Under the pieces are notes generated by a model. That model was not told the origin of the DNA. It searched no databases and was given only the letters and a program-made list of their open reading frames with translations. From a virus, in IMG/VR virus record IMGVR_UViG_3300021962_000272, positions 1 to 37,879 of that record: a stretch of DNA of 37,879 bases; one strand, given 5' to 3'. The position numbers were made by a program, and so were the translations under genes. Shown here piece after piece: positions 36,681 through 37,879 of the stretch; position 1 is the stretch's first letter; every line of letters starts with the position of its first letter.

Positions 36681-37688
36681 TCAACACTTTTTCCAGTCTC
36701 GGATTGCCAGTTTGAGGGCTAAGCCCTTGAACGTGGATTTATTTAGTAGATGCTCGATCTGCGAACCACTAAGTCCTGACAAAACAGCATCATTGATATC
36801 TTTATAAGTCCAGCTTGTGTTCCACACTACCATCGTATATCCACGTTGAACAAATGACTCAACACGCTTCACAACTTGTTTGTTGCGCGGCTGATTGTCG
36901 AACACAAGGACGACGTTCTCACCGTTCAAGCTATATAGCGCACGCTGAAAGTCCGTCCCACCAGCTGCAATAGAATTATCAAGAAACATACTGTCGATCG
37001 GACCTTCCACAACGTATATAGTTTTGCCACGTTTTACGCGATCAAGACCGTAGATCAACGGGTCGTCAGTGATTCTTATGGTAACATAGCGCAAGGATGA
37101 GTTACCCATGGCGCGTCCAGTAACGCCGGTGAGTAACCCATCCTCGCGTCGAAACGGAATAACCAAACGTTCGTCGGAAGTCAAACGACCATCGTAGGCT
37201 GTATTCAACGTTTCGAGTTCTTTGAAATCACGCGCATAGTAGAGATCCTTCCAACGATCTTTTGGGATCTGTCGGGCTTTGACGTATTCTACTGCGCGGT
37301 GATGTGAAGGGAGTTGATCGAGACGCGAAAGCATCTCGTCAAGAATAATCGGAGGACGTTCAACTTCCGTCTTTGGAATGATGAACGTATCCAATTCTGT
37401 ATTTGCTGCTACACGATCTTTGTAGGATTCTAGTCTGTATGACTTGGCCAGACTAGGATCAACGAGATCAATAAGTTTACCAAGATTAGTGCCAACATCG
37501 CAATTATGACATTTGTAAATGAGCCCACCAGACTTTTCGAACAGGTAGCCTCTAGCCTTCAATTTGTTCTTCTGTGAGTCGCCACAGAAAGGACAGCGGA
37601 AATTGTAAACTCGCTCAGACTTCCGCTTGAACAGCAGAAGCTTGTGCGAGATCATCTGTGCATATTTGTGATCAGTGATAATAGACAT
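36681..37688 (-). CDS. 61: DNA primase, T4 gp61-type
   Basis: 335 aa, close to T4 gp61 (342 aa). N-terminal zinc finger FRCPFCGDS...YKCHNC (Cys 32, 35, 60, 63), TOPRIM domain with VVEGPIDSMF (Glu 228, Asp 232) and VLVFDNQ (Asp 264). It makes RNA primers with the phage helicase on the lagging strand. Served by the strong promoter at 37695-37723, about 10 nt before its ATG. Confidence 0.92.
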   Translation of the reverse strand: MSIITDHKYAQMISHKLLLFKRKSERVYNFRCPFCGDSQKNKLKARGYLFEKSGGLIYKCHNCDVGTNLGKLIDLVDPSLAKSYRLESYKDRVAANTELDTFIIPKTEVERPPIILDEMLSRLDQLPSHHRAVEYVKARQIPKDRWKDLYYARDFKELETLNTAYDGRLTSDERLVIPFRREDGLLTGVTGRAMGNSSLRYVTIRITDDPLIYGLDRVKRGKTIYVVEGPIDSMFLDNSIAAGGTDFQRALYSLNGENVVLVFDNQPRNKQVVKRVESFVQRGYTMVVWNTSWTYKDINDAVLSGLSGSQIEHLLNKSTFKGLALKLAIRDWKKC

Positions 37689-37694
37689 AGATTC

Positions 37695-37723
37695 ATTATA
37701 ATAAGCTCAAGGAAGATTGTCAA
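37695..37723 (-). promoter_or_regulatory. sigma70-type promoter of the primase gene
   Basis: Minus strand TTGACA, 17 bp, TATAAT; full consensus. The start site lies within a few bases of the primase ATG, so the leader is very short. Confidence 0.85.
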
Positions 37724-37728
37724 GACTT

Positions 37729-37879
37729 TTATTGACTTTCTGGGTTAGGCTGCTGGTTTTTGTAGTATTCTTTATAGGCTGCGATCACTGAGTTCTGTTG
37801 TTCGATATATTTACGAAGTTCAGCCACGTTCATGCTCAGTGTTTGATAGCCCTGAGATGTGAGCGCAAAGAATACAACG
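37729..37879 (-). CDS. C-terminus of an unidentified protein (partial)
   Basis: About 50 codons reading in from the window edge to TAA at 37729. A predicted helix MNVAELRKYIEQQNSVIA is followed by a Gln/Pro-rich tail (QQPNPESQ). Its N-terminus lies outside the window, so no family can be given. Confidence 0.6.
   Translation of the reverse strand, partial: VVFFALTSQGYQTLSMNVAELRKYIEQQNSVIAAYKEYYKNQQPNPESQ

Overview
The window looks like a stretch of a large T4-like (myovirus-type) phage genome with an alphaproteobacterial, probably Rhizobiales, host. The phage assignment rests on a T4-type RNase H, a T4 gp61-type primase, MazG-like and GIY-YIG-like genes, many tiny overlapping conserved phage genes, almost all genes on one strand, and two T4-late-type TATAAATA boxes. 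The host inference rests on a Porin_2 (Omp2/Rhizobiales) outer-membrane porin and on a tRNA-His with a G1:U72 pair, a feature of alphaproteobacteria. All but one of the coding genes read on the minus strand, so transcription runs from high to low coordinates.

Layout from 1 upward. 1-5.2 kb: 2OG-Fe(II) oxygenase (partial), SDR, a small membrane protein, then a tight overlapping block that looks like a DNA-base hypermodification unit (P-loop kinase, helical protein, Rossmann methyltransferase-like protein, TET/JBP dioxygenase). 5.2-13.8 kb: small conserved phage genes, MazG-like NTP pyrophosphohydrolase, RNase H, a GT4 glycosyltransferase, a B12/radical-SAM enzyme. 13.8-15.6 kb: RNase H-like DUF458 protein, the only plus-strand gene (nitronate monooxygenase-like), and an SGNH hydrolase that overlaps it antisense. 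15.6-22.5 kb: outer-membrane autotransporter-like protein and a tRNA array with many structured non-tRNA elements. 22.5-24.5 kb: small genes, several with their own promoter embedded in a GC-rich hairpin. 24.5-29.9 kb: radical SAM/DUF2061/PP-loop operon, porin, peroxiredoxin. 29.9-34.7 kb: SpeD-like decarboxylase, surface-polysaccharide-like and glycosyl transferases, Bax-inhibitor-1, a methyltransferase, small genes. 34.7-37.9 kb: class II ribonucleotide reductase, primase, and the end of another gene.

I read 27 tRNA genes with encoded CCA. They cover all twenty amino acids and add an initiator-like tRNA and one tRNA with anticodon CUA, i.e. an amber (UAG) suppressor. Both Leu tRNAs have lost the long class II variable arm. 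TAG is a rare stop here (five genes seen). At two of them the stop is part of a Shine-Dalgarno TAGGAG and the next gene is in frame, so suppression would make fusion proteins.

Regulation is unusually legible. Fifteen minus-strand sigma70-type promoters with 17-bp spacing (TTGACA or close, then TATAAT-like) can be read by eye, several inside coding regions. Two TATAAATA boxes lie directly in front of the suppressor tRNA and of the autotransporter-like gene. Working hypothesis: early transcription gives nucleotide metabolism, DNA modification and tRNAs, while late transcription adds amber suppression and an outer-membrane protein. Functions were assigned from motifs by eye; no database search was run.
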